A stretch of DNA of 64,000 nt. It comes from Sulfuricaulis sp040901545. GTDB lineage: Bacteria > Pseudomonadota > Gammaproteobacteria > Acidiferrobacterales > Sulfurifustaceae. This document shows positions 8,825 through 18,789 of this stretch, one piece after another. The DNA is taken from NCBI RefSeq assembly GCF_040901545.1, contig NZ_JBBDYL010000050.1:1-64000 (forward strand), in the 5' to 3' direction. The notes beneath the pieces are model-generated. The model ran no database searches. It saw only the letters and a program-made list of their open reading frames with translations, and had not been told where the DNA came from. Every line of letters starts with the position of its first letter. Within the stretch, counting starts at the first letter, position 1. The position numbers and the translations under genes are program-made.

Positions 8825-9670
8825 ATGAAATTAAGCGCAAAAGCATTCAAGGACTGGGACAACAAATGCATCACGCTCCTCGGCATGTCCGGGGTCGGCA
8901 AGACGCGCTTGGCCGCGAAGCTGCGCAAACGAAACTGGTTCCATTATTCCGGGGACTACCGCATCGGCACGCGTTATCTGGACGAACCGATACTCGACCA
9001 TATCAAGCAGCAGGCGATGCAGGTGCCGTTCCTGCGTGAATTGCTGCGCTCGGATTCCATTTACATCTTGAATAATATCACCGTGGATAATCTGCAGCCG
9101 GTATCGAGCTTCCTGGGAAAATTGGGTGACCCGGAAAAAGGCGGTCTCGGCCTCAAGGAATTCAAGCGCCGCCAGGAACTGCACCGGCAAGCGGAAATCG
9201 CGGCCATGCGCGACGTCCCGGGATTCATCCACAAGGCGGGAGAGATCTACGGCTATCGGCATTTCGTCAATGACGCCGGCGGCTCGCTGTGTGAACTGGA
9301 AGACGCGCCTACGCTCAAAGTGCTGGCCGATCATACGATGATCCTGTATATCAAGGCGAACGAAAAAGATGAACAGGACCTGATTCACCGCGCGGAGGAG
9401 GATCCGAAGCCGCTTTACTACCGCGAGGCGTTCCTGGACGAACTACTCGAGATTTATCTGCGCGAAAAAAAATTGTCCTATGTGGCGCAGATCGACCCGG
9501 ATGATTTTGTGCGCTGGTCGTTTCCGCGCCTGTTTCAATCGCGCATTCCACGCTATCAAGCCATTGCGGATCAGCATGGCTACACCCTCAGCACCGATGA
9601 GCTCAAGGAAGTGCGGGATGAGGCCGGCTTCTTGCGCCTCGTGGAAAAAGTGCTGGAAAGACAAGCTTAA
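8825..9670 (+). CDS. P-loop ATPase conserved beside metA
   Basis: A 281-residue protein with a Walker A motif LLGMSGVGKT at residues 17-26. The ATG at 8825 follows a purine-rich stretch and gives the MKLSAKAFKDW start I recall for this family. Nothing membrane-associated is seen. Homologues often precede metA in gammaproteobacteria, as here (eight-base gap), which suggests a link to methionine or homoserine metabolism, but no reaction is known to me. It resembles small nucleotide or metabolite kinases. Confidence 0.85.
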   Translation: MKLSAKAFKDWDNKCITLLGMSGVGKTRLAAKLRKRNWFHYSGDYRIGTRYLDEPILDHIKQQAMQVPFLRELLRSDSIYILNNITVDNLQPVSSFLGKLGDPEKGGLGLKEFKRRQELHRQAEIAAMRDVPGFIHKAGEIYGYRHFVNDAGGSLCELEDAPTLKVLADHTMILYIKANEKDEQDLIHRAEEDPKPLYYREAFLDELLEIYLREKKLSYVAQIDPDDFVRWSFPRLFQSRIPRYQAIADQHGYTLSTDELKEVRDEAGFLRLVEKVLERQA

Positions 9671-9678
9671 TTTCCGCC

Positions 9679-10749
9679 ATGCCGCTGGTTGCCAATTCGA
9701 AACTGCCCACTTTTGATCGCCTCATGCAGGAAGGCGAGAATGTCCTGCCGGGCGATGTGGCGCTGCACCAGGACATCCGCGAACTGCACATCGGGCTGCT
9801 TAACATGATGCCGGATGCCTCACTGGCCGCCACCGAACGGCAATTCTTTCGACTGGTGGGTGAGTCCAACCAGATTGCCCAGTTCTACATGCATCCGTTC
9901 ACGCTGAAGGAACTCCACCGCAGCGCGGAAGCCGAACGCTACGTTAACCAGTATTACGAAACCTTCGACCAAATGAAGGAACAAGGGCTGGACGCGCTAA
10001 TCATTACCGGCGCAAACGTGACTCAGCCGGATTTGTCGCTTGAACCATTTTGGAAGCCGCTTATCAAGGTGATCGATTGGGCCCATGACAACGTTACTTC
10101 CACGCTGTGTTCGTGTCTGGCAACACACGCGGTACTGCAGTTTCGTTATGGAAAAAAACGCCGGCATCAGGGTTTCAAGCGCTGGGGGGTCTATTCCCAT
10201 CGTGTGATAGACCGCAAGCACCCGCTGGTGAGTGACGTCAACACGCGTTTCGATGTGCCGCACTCGCGATTCAACCAGATTGACCGCGAACAATTCGAAA
10301 CCGCGGGATTGCCCATTCTCGTTGAAAGCGAAATCGCGGGGGTGCATCTGGCCGTGAGTGAAGATCGTTTTCGGCTGATTTTCCTCCAGGGGCACCCGGA
10401 ATACGACACGATCAGTCTCTACAAGGAATACAAACGCGAGGTCAACCGCTTCATCCAAGGTGAGCGCGAAGATTATCCGCCATCTCCGGAAAATTATTTT
10501 ACGCTCCGGTGCCAGGCGGTGCTCGACGAACACCGGGAACGGGTAATCGCGGCACTAACACGGAAGAAGTTACCGCCAGAATTGCCGGAATCCTACGTGA
10601 TGGCCAATTTGGATAACACCTGGCATGACACGGCCGAAGCCGTGATCAATAACTGGATCGGCAAGGTATATCAGGTCACCAACATCGACCGGAAGCAACC
10701 ATTCCAGGATAACGTGGACCTCAACGACCCGCTGGGGTTGAAAAAGTAA
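9679..10749 (+). CDS. metA: Homoserine O-succinyltransferase (MetA family)
   Basis: A 356-residue MetA/HTS-family acyltransferase, the first committed step of methionine synthesis from homoserine. Seen motifs: MMPDASLAATERQF near residue 34, the nucleophile region TSTLCSCLATHAV near residue 135, and the catalytic FLQGHPEYD near residue 234. The segment after TGA (residues 113-118, NVTQPD) differs from E. coli MetA, so acyl donor (succinyl or acetyl) is not certain. Cotranscribed with the P-loop ATPase. Confidence 0.9.
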   Translation: MPLVANSKLPTFDRLMQEGENVLPGDVALHQDIRELHIGLLNMMPDASLAATERQFFRLVGESNQIAQFYMHPFTLKELHRSAEAERYVNQYYETFDQMKEQGLDALIITGANVTQPDLSLEPFWKPLIKVIDWAHDNVTSTLCSCLATHAVLQFRYGKKRRHQGFKRWGVYSHRVIDRKHPLVSDVNTRFDVPHSRFNQIDREQFETAGLPILVESEIAGVHLAVSEDRFRLIFLQGHPEYDTISLYKEYKREVNRFIQGEREDYPPSPENYFTLRCQAVLDEHRERVIAALTRKKLPPELPESYVMANLDNTWHDTAEAVINNWIGKVYQVTNIDRKQPFQDNVDLNDPLGLKK

Positions 10750-10919
10750 TGACGCCCGGCCTCAAGCGGGTGGTTTACTTTTCTTTACGGCTTTTCCGCT
10801 TCAGGTCGGCGCGAAGGGAACGCCCATAGGACTGTATGTCGACAAATCGTCTCTCCGCGTCACGGACCGCAACGTGTCATATGTCAATCTCCAGAGATCT
10901 TCGAAACATACGAATAGTT

Positions 10920-12267
10920 TTACAAACGAACTTCCACGGCGGCACCGCCGAGAGGACTGCGTGATATCTCCAGTACACCGCCATACAGTTGAACGACCTC
11001 CTGCACCATGGCCAATCCCAGTCCATGCCCCGGCGTGGCCGCATCCGCGCGGGCGCCGCGGGCACGAACCAGGGACACCTGATCGGGCTCAATACCCGGG
11101 CCATCGTCTTCAACTCGCAGCGTAAAGCGCGGTCCCGATTTGTCTCCCGATTCATTATGCGCCTCGATGCATACGCGTGCCTTGGCCCACTTGAACGCGT
11201 TGTCCGCGAGATTGCCGAGTACCTCCAGCAAGTCGCCTTCGTCGCCGTGGAAAATCACGTCGGAGGATATGTCGAGTTCCGCGCGGATGGACTTCGACCC
11301 ATATACCTTTCCCAGCGCGGAAAGAATTTTTTGTGCCGTGGGTGCGACCGGCAACGGGGCGCTCAAGGCGGTGCGACCGGCAACGGCCGCGCTGTAATTG
11401 ATACTCGACGATATCGTTCATGTTTTGCAGTTGTTCCTGAGTCACCACGCGCAACACCTCCACCGGTGTTTTCGTCTCGACCGTGGCACGCAGCACGGCG
11501 AGCGGCGTCTTGAGGCTGTGGGCGAGATTACCCAGCGAATCGCGGTAGCGTTCCAGATGCGCCCGCGCATTGACCAGCAGGGTATTGAGGTTATCTGCCA
11601 ACGGCTGCAACTCAGCCGGATAGCGGCCATGCAAGGTTTGCGTACGGCCGGTTTCCATCTCGGAAAGGTCTTGCGCCAGCCGCCTCAGCGGCGCCAACCC
11701 CCAGCGCAAAATCAAAGCCTGGAACACGAGCAGCAACAACGTGGCCGCCGCCAGCCAACCGAATAGAGTGCGGCGAAACTGCTGGATTTCCGCCAGGTGC
11801 TCATCGAGTCGCTCGCCCACATGAAAAACGTAAGTGCGTGCGGATTGTCCGCTGAGTTCCCAGCGGGTGGTAAAGCTCAATATCAATCGCTCCGGCGTGT
11901 CGTCGCGTGACGTTATCCGGAACACGCGCTCGCCCGGCGGGGGCTCGGCTACGGTGTCCAACGAAATGCCGAGGGCCGAAGGAGAACGCCAAACGGCCGT
12001 GCCGGTGGCATCGTGTACCTCGGCGAACAACCCCGAACCGATAAGATTAAAGCGCGGTTCGGGCAGTTCGACGGGCAATTCCAGCGCACCACGGGCATTA
12101 AGATCGGCCGCGGCCAGCAGGGCATAAAGATGACCTTGCAACCGTTCCCGCAGCGCGCTTTCTGCGCTGCCACGAAACGCCTGGTCGAGCGCGAGGCCGG
12201 ACAGGCCGAGAAATCCGGCCAGCACCACCGCCGACACCAGCAACAATCGCGCGCGCAGCGAACGCAT
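10920..12267 (-). pseudogene. PhoQ-like sensor histidine kinase, frameshifted
   Basis: The kinase starts at ATG 12267, overlapping the regulator stop (ATGA). The first frame encodes a TM segment, a periplasmic domain, a second TM near 11720-11760, HAMP, and the H-box AHSLKTPLAVLRA. The frame breaks near 11386-11393, in a CG run, after VEYQLQR. The other frame then continues with AAVAGRTALSAP and an intact ATPase domain (NLADNAFKWAKA, DDGPGI, GHGLGLAMV) to 10920. Restoring two bases (one CG unit) joins the halves. It is either a slippage mutation or an assembly error; both halves are otherwise well conserved. Confidence 0.85.
11341..11386. repeat. 17-bp direct repeat at the kinase frameshift
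   Basis: GGTGCGACCGGCAACGG is present at 11341-11357 and again at 11370-11386, inside the kinase gene and abutting the frameshift. Such a repeat next to a CG run is a likely slippage or mis-assembly point. Confidence 0.8.
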
Positions 12268-12950
12268 CAGTTTTGCCCGCAAGGCAGCGTAAAGCGATAA
12301 CCGCGACCACGCAGGGTTTCGATGGGGTTGAGACGGTCCCCGGGGTCCAGTTTCTTGCGCAAGCGGCCGATAAATACCTCGATAACGTTACTGTCGCGGT
12401 CGAAGTCCTGATCGTAAACATGCTCGGTGAGCGTCGTCTTCGATACCACTTCGCCGGCATGCAACATCAGATACTCGAGGATCTTGTATTCGAAGGCGGT
12501 CAATTCGAGCGGGCGTTTATTTACGCGCACCGACTGCGCTGCGGTGTCGAGCACAATCGGCCCGCAGTTCAGGATGGGTTGGGCGAGTCCGGCGGCTCGG
12601 CGCAACAAGGCATTGACGCGCGCGAGCAATTCCTCGATATGAAAGGGTTTAACCAGATAATCATCCGCACCCGCCTCGAGTCCCGAGACCTTGTCTTGCC
12701 ACCGTCCCCGGGCGGTAAGGATCAGTACTGGAAATCGTCTTTCGAGTTTGCGCCAGCTACGAATGACTTCGATCCCGCTCATGTCAGGCAGGCCGATATC
12801 CACCACCGCCAGGTCAAAGGGATACTCTCGGCCTTGCACCAGCCCGTCATTGCCGTTAGCCGCCATGTCGACGACATAACCCGCGGCGCGCAATTGTTCA
12901 CCCAACTGCCGGCGCAAGGCATTTTCGTCTTCGATGATCAGGAGACGCAC
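12267..12950 (-). CDS. OmpR/PhoP-family response regulator
   Basis: A 227-residue DNA-binding regulator. The receiver domain has IIEDE (5-9), phosphoacceptor Asp51 in VVDIGLPD, and Lys101 in YLVKPF. The winged-helix domain spans about 128-222 with ELTAFEYKILEYL and RGRGYRF. It pairs with the frameshifted PhoQ-like kinase that overlaps its stop by four bases. Order and sequence resemble PhoP/PhoQ-type systems, which sense divalent cations or envelope stress. The PepSY gene upstream is a typical neighbour. Confidence 0.92.
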   Translation of the reverse strand: MRLLIIEDENALRRQLGEQLRAAGYVVDMAANGNDGLVQGREYPFDLAVVDIGLPDMSGIEVIRSWRKLERRFPVLILTARGRWQDKVSGLEAGADDYLVKPFHIEELLARVNALLRRAAGLAQPILNCGPIVLDTAAQSVRVNKRPLELTAFEYKILEYLMLHAGEVVSKTTLTEHVYDQDFDRDSNVIEVFIGRLRKKLDPGDRLNPIETLRGRGYRFTLPCGQN

Positions 12951-12955
12951 TGCAC

Positions 12956-13288
12956 TCAGTCCTTCTCGTGGCGCGGCGCGACATCGAAGAAGCGCACCGA
13001 ACCGTTCGGCAACAAAACCTTGATACGATAAGTGGTGTCTCCACGCCGACCGCGTTTCTCGGCCGACAGTACGCGCCCGCCGGTCTCACGCCTGACACGG
13101 GCTACCGCCTCGTCAAGTGAATCCTCCTCATCACGGCGTGACTCACGGTGTTCATTCCGATCGCGACGTCCGTGGTCATTATCGTCGTCGCGGTCGGAGC
13201 GCCCACCGCGTCGCGCCGCGACCGGATCCATGGCCATGGATACGACCAGGCCGGCCATGAGACAGGCCAAGAAAAGCCGTCGAGTCAT
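12956..13288 (-). CDS. PepSY-like secreted protein
   Basis: A 110-residue protein with a signal peptide (cleavage near VAA-RRGG). The middle is extremely charged (Arg, Asp and Glu repeats). The C-terminal 50 residues (AVARVRRETGGRVLSAE, then YRIKVLLPNG) have the PepSY pattern. Such proteins often sit upstream of PhoP/PhoQ-like systems in Xanthomonas-type gammaproteobacteria and may modulate the sensor or be its target. It ends five bases before the regulator start, so one operon is likely. Confidence 0.8.
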   Translation of the reverse strand: MTRRLFLACLMAGLVVSMAMDPVAARRGGRSDRDDDNDHGRRDRNEHRESRRDEEDSLDEAVARVRRETGGRVLSAEKRGRRGDTTYRIKVLLPNGSVRFFDVAPRHEKD

Positions 13289-13401
13289 GATCCGCCATTC
13301 CCGTCGTTTTTTCCGGTCGTCACCATCGCGTGTCCATCTTAGCCGACTGTCGTGTCAGACGCACCGGCAGAATGGCATGGCTCACGCGGCTGGCGTCCGA
13401 A

Positions 13402-13800
13402 TTAACGACGGTGACGCGCGATGTCGTATCCGATGATGGTCCCGATTACCGCTCCGACCGCGGTATGACCCGGGTCGCCAGCGCCGACTTCGTGTCCCAC
13501 CACCCCGCCAATCACACTGCCGAGAATGATGGGGGCGGCGGATGATGACCGACGGTGGTCCCGATCATGCTCGTCGTGATGGCGTGGCGGCGCCGATCTA
13601 TAATAGTGATGATTTGAATGACGCCTGTCCCGATGTCCGTAGGCCTTGCCCGGATGGTAGTAATGCCTTACCACGTGTTTCTCACGGTATACGGAACGGT
13701 GATGGCCATCGCCGTGATCGCGATCAGCCTGCGCAGCCAGCGGGGCGGCCAAGGCTGCCGCCAATACCACTACAGCAATGCTCAACATTTTGCGGTTCAT
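13402..13800 (-). CDS. Glycine-zipper outer-membrane-type protein
   Basis: A 132-residue protein. The ATG at 13800 follows an excellent AAGGAG at seven bases. A signal peptide (cleavage near AAQA) is followed by a His- and Arg-rich region that could bind metal, then a glycine-zipper segment (PIILGSVIGGVVGHEVGAG ... AVGAVIGTIIGYDIA) as in Rick-17kDa/2TM surface proteins. Likely envelope-located. It precedes the PepSY and two-component genes on the same strand. Confidence 0.8.
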   Translation of the reverse strand: MNRKMLSIAVVVLAAALAAPLAAQADRDHGDGHHRSVYREKHVVRHYYHPGKAYGHRDRRHSNHHYYRSAPPRHHDEHDRDHRRSSSAAPIILGSVIGGVVGHEVGAGDPGHTAVGAVIGTIIGYDIARHRR

Positions 13801-14031
13801 TGTATTCTCCTTGGGTTGCATTGAAATTTTGACGGCTACATCTGTGATCGAGATTACGACCCGTCGGCTGAACCCAAGCTGAACAAAACTGAATTCTATC
13901 TTATTGATATAACTACTATAATTCCTTATTCACGGCCGCCCACGGCCGGAATTAAAATATTTTGTTAATGGAGTATCGTATGGCGCTCGACGCGAAGCAG
14001 AACCGCGTCATGCCCAATCCAGGAAAAAGAC

Positions 14032-14898
14032 ATGAATAAGAAAGCAGCCAAGATTAAAACAAATGCACCAAACCGATTCACACGACGCCATTTTATTGTC
14101 GGTGCCCTGGCCGCCGGCTTCGCGGCGGCCGTACGGCCGATTGCAGCACAAACCGTGATTCACACGGATACTGCCGGAGTGATTGCCGGTGAGGTGAAAA
14201 TACCGGTTGCGGATGGCCAGATCCCGGCCTACCGTGCCATGCCCGCCACCGGGAAAAATTACCCCATCGTGCTCGTCGTGCATGAAATTTTCGGCGTGCA
14301 TGAATACTTACGCGACGTCTGCCGCCGGTTCGCCAAACTGGGCTATCACGCCGTGGCGACCGAACTCTTTGCGCGCCAGGGCGACGTCTCAAAAATCACG
14401 AATATCGATGAGATACGTAATGTTGTCGCCCAAGTGCCCGATGCACAGGTCATGTCCGATCTGGACGCAACGTTCGCCTGGGCATCCAAGAACGGAGGCG
14501 ACGGTTCCAAACTCGGTATCACCGGTTTTTGCTGGGGTGGAAGAATCGTCTGGTTGTATGCCGCGCACAGTCCCCGTCTCACTGCCGGTGTGGCGTGGTA
14601 CGGTCGACTCACTGGCGTCGTCGATGATTTACACCCGGTGCATCCGCTCGACCTGGTCAAGTCAATCAAGGCGCCCGTATTGGGCCTTTATGGCGCCGAG
14701 GACCAGGGCATCCCGGTCGAGATGGTCGAAATGATGCAGGATGAACTTAAAGCCGCGAAGCACCCCTCAGAGATCATTATATACCCCAACGCCCCACACG
14801 CTTTTCATTCCGATTACCGCGCGAGCTATCGTCAGGAACCGGCACAAGACGGTTGGAAACGCCTGCAGGCGTGGTTCAAAAAATACGGTGTAGCGTAA
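14032..14898 (+). CDS. Dienelactone hydrolase family protein, Tat-exported
   Basis: A 288-residue alpha/beta hydrolase. The N-terminus has a twin-arginine signal (TRRHFIVGALAAGF, residues 17-30). The nucleophile elbow is GFCWGG near residue 165 (Cys as nucleophile, as in dienelactone hydrolases), the acid is in GAEDQGIP near residue 223, and His is in APHAFHSDY near residue 258. Length is longer than the 236-residue classical enzyme because of the signal peptide. Substrate unknown; catabolism of chloroaromatics is not implied by the neighbours. Confidence 0.88.
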   Translation: MNKKAAKIKTNAPNRFTRRHFIVGALAAGFAAAVRPIAAQTVIHTDTAGVIAGEVKIPVADGQIPAYRAMPATGKNYPIVLVVHEIFGVHEYLRDVCRRFAKLGYHAVATELFARQGDVSKITNIDEIRNVVAQVPDAQVMSDLDATFAWASKNGGDGSKLGITGFCWGGRIVWLYAAHSPRLTAGVAWYGRLTGVVDDLHPVHPLDLVKSIKAPVLGLYGAEDQGIPVEMVEMMQDELKAAKHPSEIIIYPNAPHAFHSDYRASYRQEPAQDGWKRLQAWFKKYGVA

Positions 14899-15073
14899 AT
14901 CCGGTCCTCGCCCGTTGAAATCGGTAAACAATCCGCTGCCGTTTCTCCCGCTTAATCAGAACGCGACTAAAGCGGTACCCGATGCGGAACTCGCTCAATT
15001 ATTTTGAATTCAACCAGCCCAAGTTTTGCCGGGAATGAGATGTGCGTTTTTCGTTCTGAAAAGGACGAGATCG

Positions 15074-15517
15074 TCAATGCCTGGAATACACCATTACCTT
15101 TCCGCGATTGTCAAAGCTGAGCACATCGTATGGCACCGGAGGATTACCCTGCTCCATACCGGGTGAGCCGTCCGGCATCCCGGGCACAATCAATCCGCTA
15201 ACCTTGGTGCGCTGCTTGAGCAGTCGCTTGATATCGGCCGCCGGCACATGGCCTTCAATCACGTAACCTTCGACCAAGGCGGTATGGCAGGAGGCGAGAT
15301 TCAGGGGCACGCCATATCTTGTTTTGTAAGAAACGGGATCCGCCACGTTTACTGCTTTCACAGTGAAACCGTTCTGCTTCATGTGCGCAATCCAATTGTT
15401 GCAGCATCCGCAGGTAACGCTCTTATAGACGGTAATCTCGCTGGCGACAGCGAGTGGCAGGCCACCGAAAAACATGGCCACGATAAGGGAAACAACGGCG
15501 GCAGAGTGATTACTCAT
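15074..15517 (-). CDS. DUF411 metal-binding protein
   Basis: A 147-residue periplasmic protein with signal peptide (cleavage near AVAS) and the DUF411 hallmark TCGCCNNW near residue 35, a thioredoxin-fold CGCC centre. A further Cys and His occur in LASCHTALV. DUF411 proteins are associated with copper and other metal resistance. AGGAG stands eight bases before the ATG. Confidence 0.88.
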   Translation of the reverse strand: MSNHSAAVVSLIVAMFFGGLPLAVASEITVYKSVTCGCCNNWIAHMKQNGFTVKAVNVADPVSYKTRYGVPLNLASCHTALVEGYVIEGHVPAADIKRLLKQRTKVSGLIVPGMPDGSPGMEQGNPPVPYDVLSFDNRGKVMVYSRH

Positions 15518-15670
15518 GGAAAGGGTCTCCTGCGATCATGTGGCGATACATTACTGGATTCCAAACTCGAATAATTTGACCTCGATCAATTTCTGATGTT
15601 GGCGTAATAATTCACGTGCTTAAGCAGACCAGCGGAAGTCCATTTTGCAGGTAAACCCCGCTAAACGCGG

Positions 15671-17077
15671 TTATTCAGAGAGATAACGACAATAGGTTTC
15701 ACGGACGCGCAGGGTGGCCAGAAATCCGAATACCACGAACGCAAAGAAAATCAGGATTCCCAGCCGGTATTGCATCGCCGCCCCCTGTCCGGAGCCGGCG
15801 CGGTCAATGGTCCAGCCTACCAGCGGTTGCAGTATGCCGGTACCGAGGAATACGCCGGTGTTGGCGACGCTGGTGGCGATCCCCGAAAGCGCATGCCGGT
15901 TTACTTCTTTGACGCAGGACCAGCTCAGGGTGAAGCCCGCGGCACCAAGCCCCATGAGCAGGAACAACAGGAAACTCAACCACCGCGGCATCGGCAAAGA
16001 AAAGACCAGGGGGAGCCAACACACCAGGTGCAGCAAAATGGCTGCAACAAGCACCGGCCGGCGCCGGCCCAGGCGATCGGAAATCATACCGATCGTCATG
16101 GCGCCGAAAGCGAACCCGGCCAGCAACAGGCTCGTGTGGATGGTGGCGGTGGTCCGACTCATTGCATAAACCTCCTGCAGAAACGGTACCGCCCACAGGC
16201 CCGCGAAAGCGAGGAACGAACCTTCCAGCCCGAGGTTCAACCAGAAGTTTGGCCAGGTCAGGCGATTTCCGAGCACCATCGTCAGGCCATCAAACCAGTG
16301 ACCTTGATGCGGCGGGTGCGCCGCCTTGCCATCCAGTTCTCGCATGCTGGGTAAACCGGCTTCACCCGGATGATCGCGCACGAAAAACCAGGTGAGCAGA
16401 GCGAGCACCAATGACAGGCCGCCGATCGCGATGAACACACTGCGCCAGGAGGTAAACTGCAACACCCAGGCGAACGGCGCCGCCGCCATGACGGCGCCCA
16501 GGTTCCCCAGCAGGACCGTCAGTCCGGTCGCAGTACCAAAGTGCCGGTCGTGAAACCACGAGGCGTTGAGCTTGAGCATTGAGATAAAGGTCACCGATAC
16601 ACCCAGCCCAACCAGGAATCGTCCAATCGAGGCATCGGTCATTGACGACGCCAGACCGAACATGACGGAGCCAATGCCGGCCACGATACCGCCAAGCGTG
16701 ACAATACGACGTGGACCGAGTGTATCCACCAGGATACCGGTAGGGACCTGCATCACGGTGTAGACATAAAAATAAATGCCCGCGAGCCCGCCAAGCGCCG
16801 CCGCGCTGGCGCTGAATGCCTGTTGCAGATCGGTGGCGATCGCAGCGGGAGCGACGCGATGAAAAAACGAAAGCATATAAGCCAGCACCACGAGAGCAAA
16901 TGCGCTCCAGCGCAACAGCGAATAAGCGCCGTATTTCGGGTTATTTTTCAAAGAAGTGAGGCTCGTGTTGTGGACGGTATCGATCTGATTTATTGGCTTT
17001 TCACGCCAGCTTAAACTTTTGTGCCTGACGCGACAACAATGGTTGCCGAGATTCCGAGATGCAACGGCTTTGATCAC
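15671..17077 (-). CDS. MFS transporter
   Basis: A major facilitator with twelve hydrophobic segments from about residue 53. The loop 2-3 motif is GILVDTLGPRRIVT and the loop 8-9 counterpart is GMISDRLGRRRPVL. Substrate is unknown; the FHRVAPAAIATDL start resembles phthalate/glucarate-type and OPA-type MFS proteins. The start is uncertain: there is no ATG before the first TM. The long frame opens with GTG at 17077, but a TTG at codon 47 or so is equally possible. Confidence 0.85.
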   Translation of the reverse strand: MIKAVASRNLGNHCCRVRHKSLSWREKPINQIDTVHNTSLTSLKNNPKYGAYSLLRWSAFALVVLAYMLSFFHRVAPAAIATDLQQAFSASAAALGGLAGIYFYVYTVMQVPTGILVDTLGPRRIVTLGGIVAGIGSVMFGLASSMTDASIGRFLVGLGVSVTFISMLKLNASWFHDRHFGTATGLTVLLGNLGAVMAAAPFAWVLQFTSWRSVFIAIGGLSLVLALLTWFFVRDHPGEAGLPSMRELDGKAAHPPHQGHWFDGLTMVLGNRLTWPNFWLNLGLEGSFLAFAGLWAVPFLQEVYAMSRTTATIHTSLLLAGFAFGAMTIGMISDRLGRRRPVLVAAILLHLVCWLPLVFSLPMPRWLSFLLFLLMGLGAAGFTLSWSCVKEVNRHALSGIATSVANTGVFLGTGILQPLVGWTIDRAGSGQGAAMQYRLGILIFFAFVVFGFLATLRVRETYCRYLSE

Positions 17078-17169
17078 AACCGGATTTACCCGGGCAGTAG
17101 TGAAGCCGCGGGATAATCACACCGACGTGTGGTAGATTTGTCTCCCTGCCGGAAATCCGGGGACTCACC

Positions 17170-18684
17170 ATGACCGCCATTCGACAGCAAGATTTTATCC
17201 AGAGTATCGCTGACGCCTTCCAGTTCATTTCGTACTATCACCCGGTCGATTATATCGAGGCGTTGCACGAGGCCTATCGACGCGAGCAATCGCCCGCCGC
17301 CAAGGACGCGATGGCGCAGATCCTGATCAATTCACGCATGGCGGCCGAAGGTCACCGCCCCATCTGTCAGGATACCGGTATCTGTATCGTGTTTCTCCGC
17401 GTCGGCATGGACGTGCGCTGGGAAGCGCGGATGACCATCCCGGAGATGGTAAACGAAGGCGTGCGCCGCGCGTATCTCGATCCGGACAATAAACTGCGCG
17501 CCTCGATTCTGTCCGATCCGGATGGAAAGCGCCTGAACACCCGCGATAACACCCCGGCGGTGACGCATGTCGAACTCGTGTCCGGTGACCAGGTGGAAGT
17601 CATCGTCGCGGCCAAAGGCGGCGGATCGGAGAACAAATCGAAATTCGCGATGCTGCTCCCCAATGACAGCGTCGTCGACTGGGTGCTGTCACAGGTTCCG
17701 ATCATGGGCGCCGACTGGTGCCCGCCCGGCATTCTCTCGCTCGGCATTGGCGGCTCGCCGGAAAAGGCGATGCTCATGGCGAAATGGGGAATGATGGAAC
17801 CGATCAACATTCATGAACTGCAGGCCCGTGGCCCCTCGAATCGCGCCGAGGAACTGCGGCTGGAACTGTACGACAAAGTAAATGCGCTGGGAATCGGCGC
17901 GCAAGGACTGGGCGGGTTGTCTACGGTGCTCGATGTGAAAGTTACCGACTATCCCACGCACGCGGCCTCGAAGCCCGTGGCCCTGCTGCCGAACTGCGCC
18001 GCCACGCGGCACGCGCATTTTGTGCTCGACGGCAGCGGACCGGTCAGCCTGGATCCCCCCAACCTCGAAGACTGGCCCAAGCTCACGCTCGATTTCAGCA
18101 CCAGCCGACAGGTCAACCTCGAAACGATCACGCGCGCTGAGATCGCCACGTGGAAATCCGGCGACCGGCTCCTGCTGAGCGGCAAGCTGTTGACCGGCCG
18201 CGATGCCGCGCACAGGCGCTTGATGGAAATTATCAATAAGGGTGAAAAACCCCCCGTTGACCTGCGCGGGCGATTTATATATTACGTCGGGCCGGTCGAT
18301 CCGGTGCGCGATGAAGTCGTCGGCCCCGCCGGCCCCACCACGGCCTCGCGCATGGACAAATTCACCGGACCGCTGCTTGAAAAAACCGGACTGTTGGGCA
18401 TGGTCGGAAAATCCGAGCGCGGCGCGGTGGCGATCGAGGCCATCAAAAAACACCAGGCGGTCTATTGCATCGCCGTCGGCGGCGCCGCCTACCTCGTTTC
18501 GAAAGCGATCCGCGGCGCGCGCCTGCTCGCATTCCCCGATCTGGGCATGGAGGCGATTTATGAGTTCGACGTCAAGGACATGCCGGTCACGGTCGCGGTG
18601 GACGCGTTCGGCAATGCCGTGCACAAAACCGGCCCGGCTGAGTGGCGCGCCAAAATCAGCAAGATACCCGTTACAGCCGCCTAG
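17170..18684 (+). CDS. Class I fumarate hydratase
   Basis: A 504-residue iron-sulfur hydro-lyase of the citric acid cycle (fumarate to malate). Three [4Fe-4S] ligand regions are visible: ICQDTG near residue 64, GADWCPPG near residue 178, and LLPNCAATRH near residue 276. The alpha (1-290) and beta (330-504) parts are fused, as in FumA/FumB. A tartrate dehydratase is an alternative but less likely given the single polypeptide. The gene ends in TAG. It has its own upstream region, divergent from the MFS gene. Confidence 0.93.
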   Translation: MTAIRQQDFIQSIADAFQFISYYHPVDYIEALHEAYRREQSPAAKDAMAQILINSRMAAEGHRPICQDTGICIVFLRVGMDVRWEARMTIPEMVNEGVRRAYLDPDNKLRASILSDPDGKRLNTRDNTPAVTHVELVSGDQVEVIVAAKGGGSENKSKFAMLLPNDSVVDWVLSQVPIMGADWCPPGILSLGIGGSPEKAMLMAKWGMMEPINIHELQARGPSNRAEELRLELYDKVNALGIGAQGLGGLSTVLDVKVTDYPTHAASKPVALLPNCAATRHAHFVLDGSGPVSLDPPNLEDWPKLTLDFSTSRQVNLETITRAEIATWKSGDRLLLSGKLLTGRDAAHRRLMEIINKGEKPPVDLRGRFIYYVGPVDPVRDEVVGPAGPTTASRMDKFTGPLLEKTGLLGMVGKSERGAVAIEAIKKHQAVYCIAVGGAAYLVSKAIRGARLLAFPDLGMEAIYEFDVKDMPVTVAVDAFGNAVHKTGPAEWRAKISKIPVTAA

Positions 18685-18789
18685 ATTCAAACGTTTTTCC
18701 AGTGTTTCCTGAGCGACATGGTTTCGGTTTTCCGCTTTCCGGGATGCAATGCCTCCCTGGAAATTGACGACTGATCCAAAGCTGTATTC

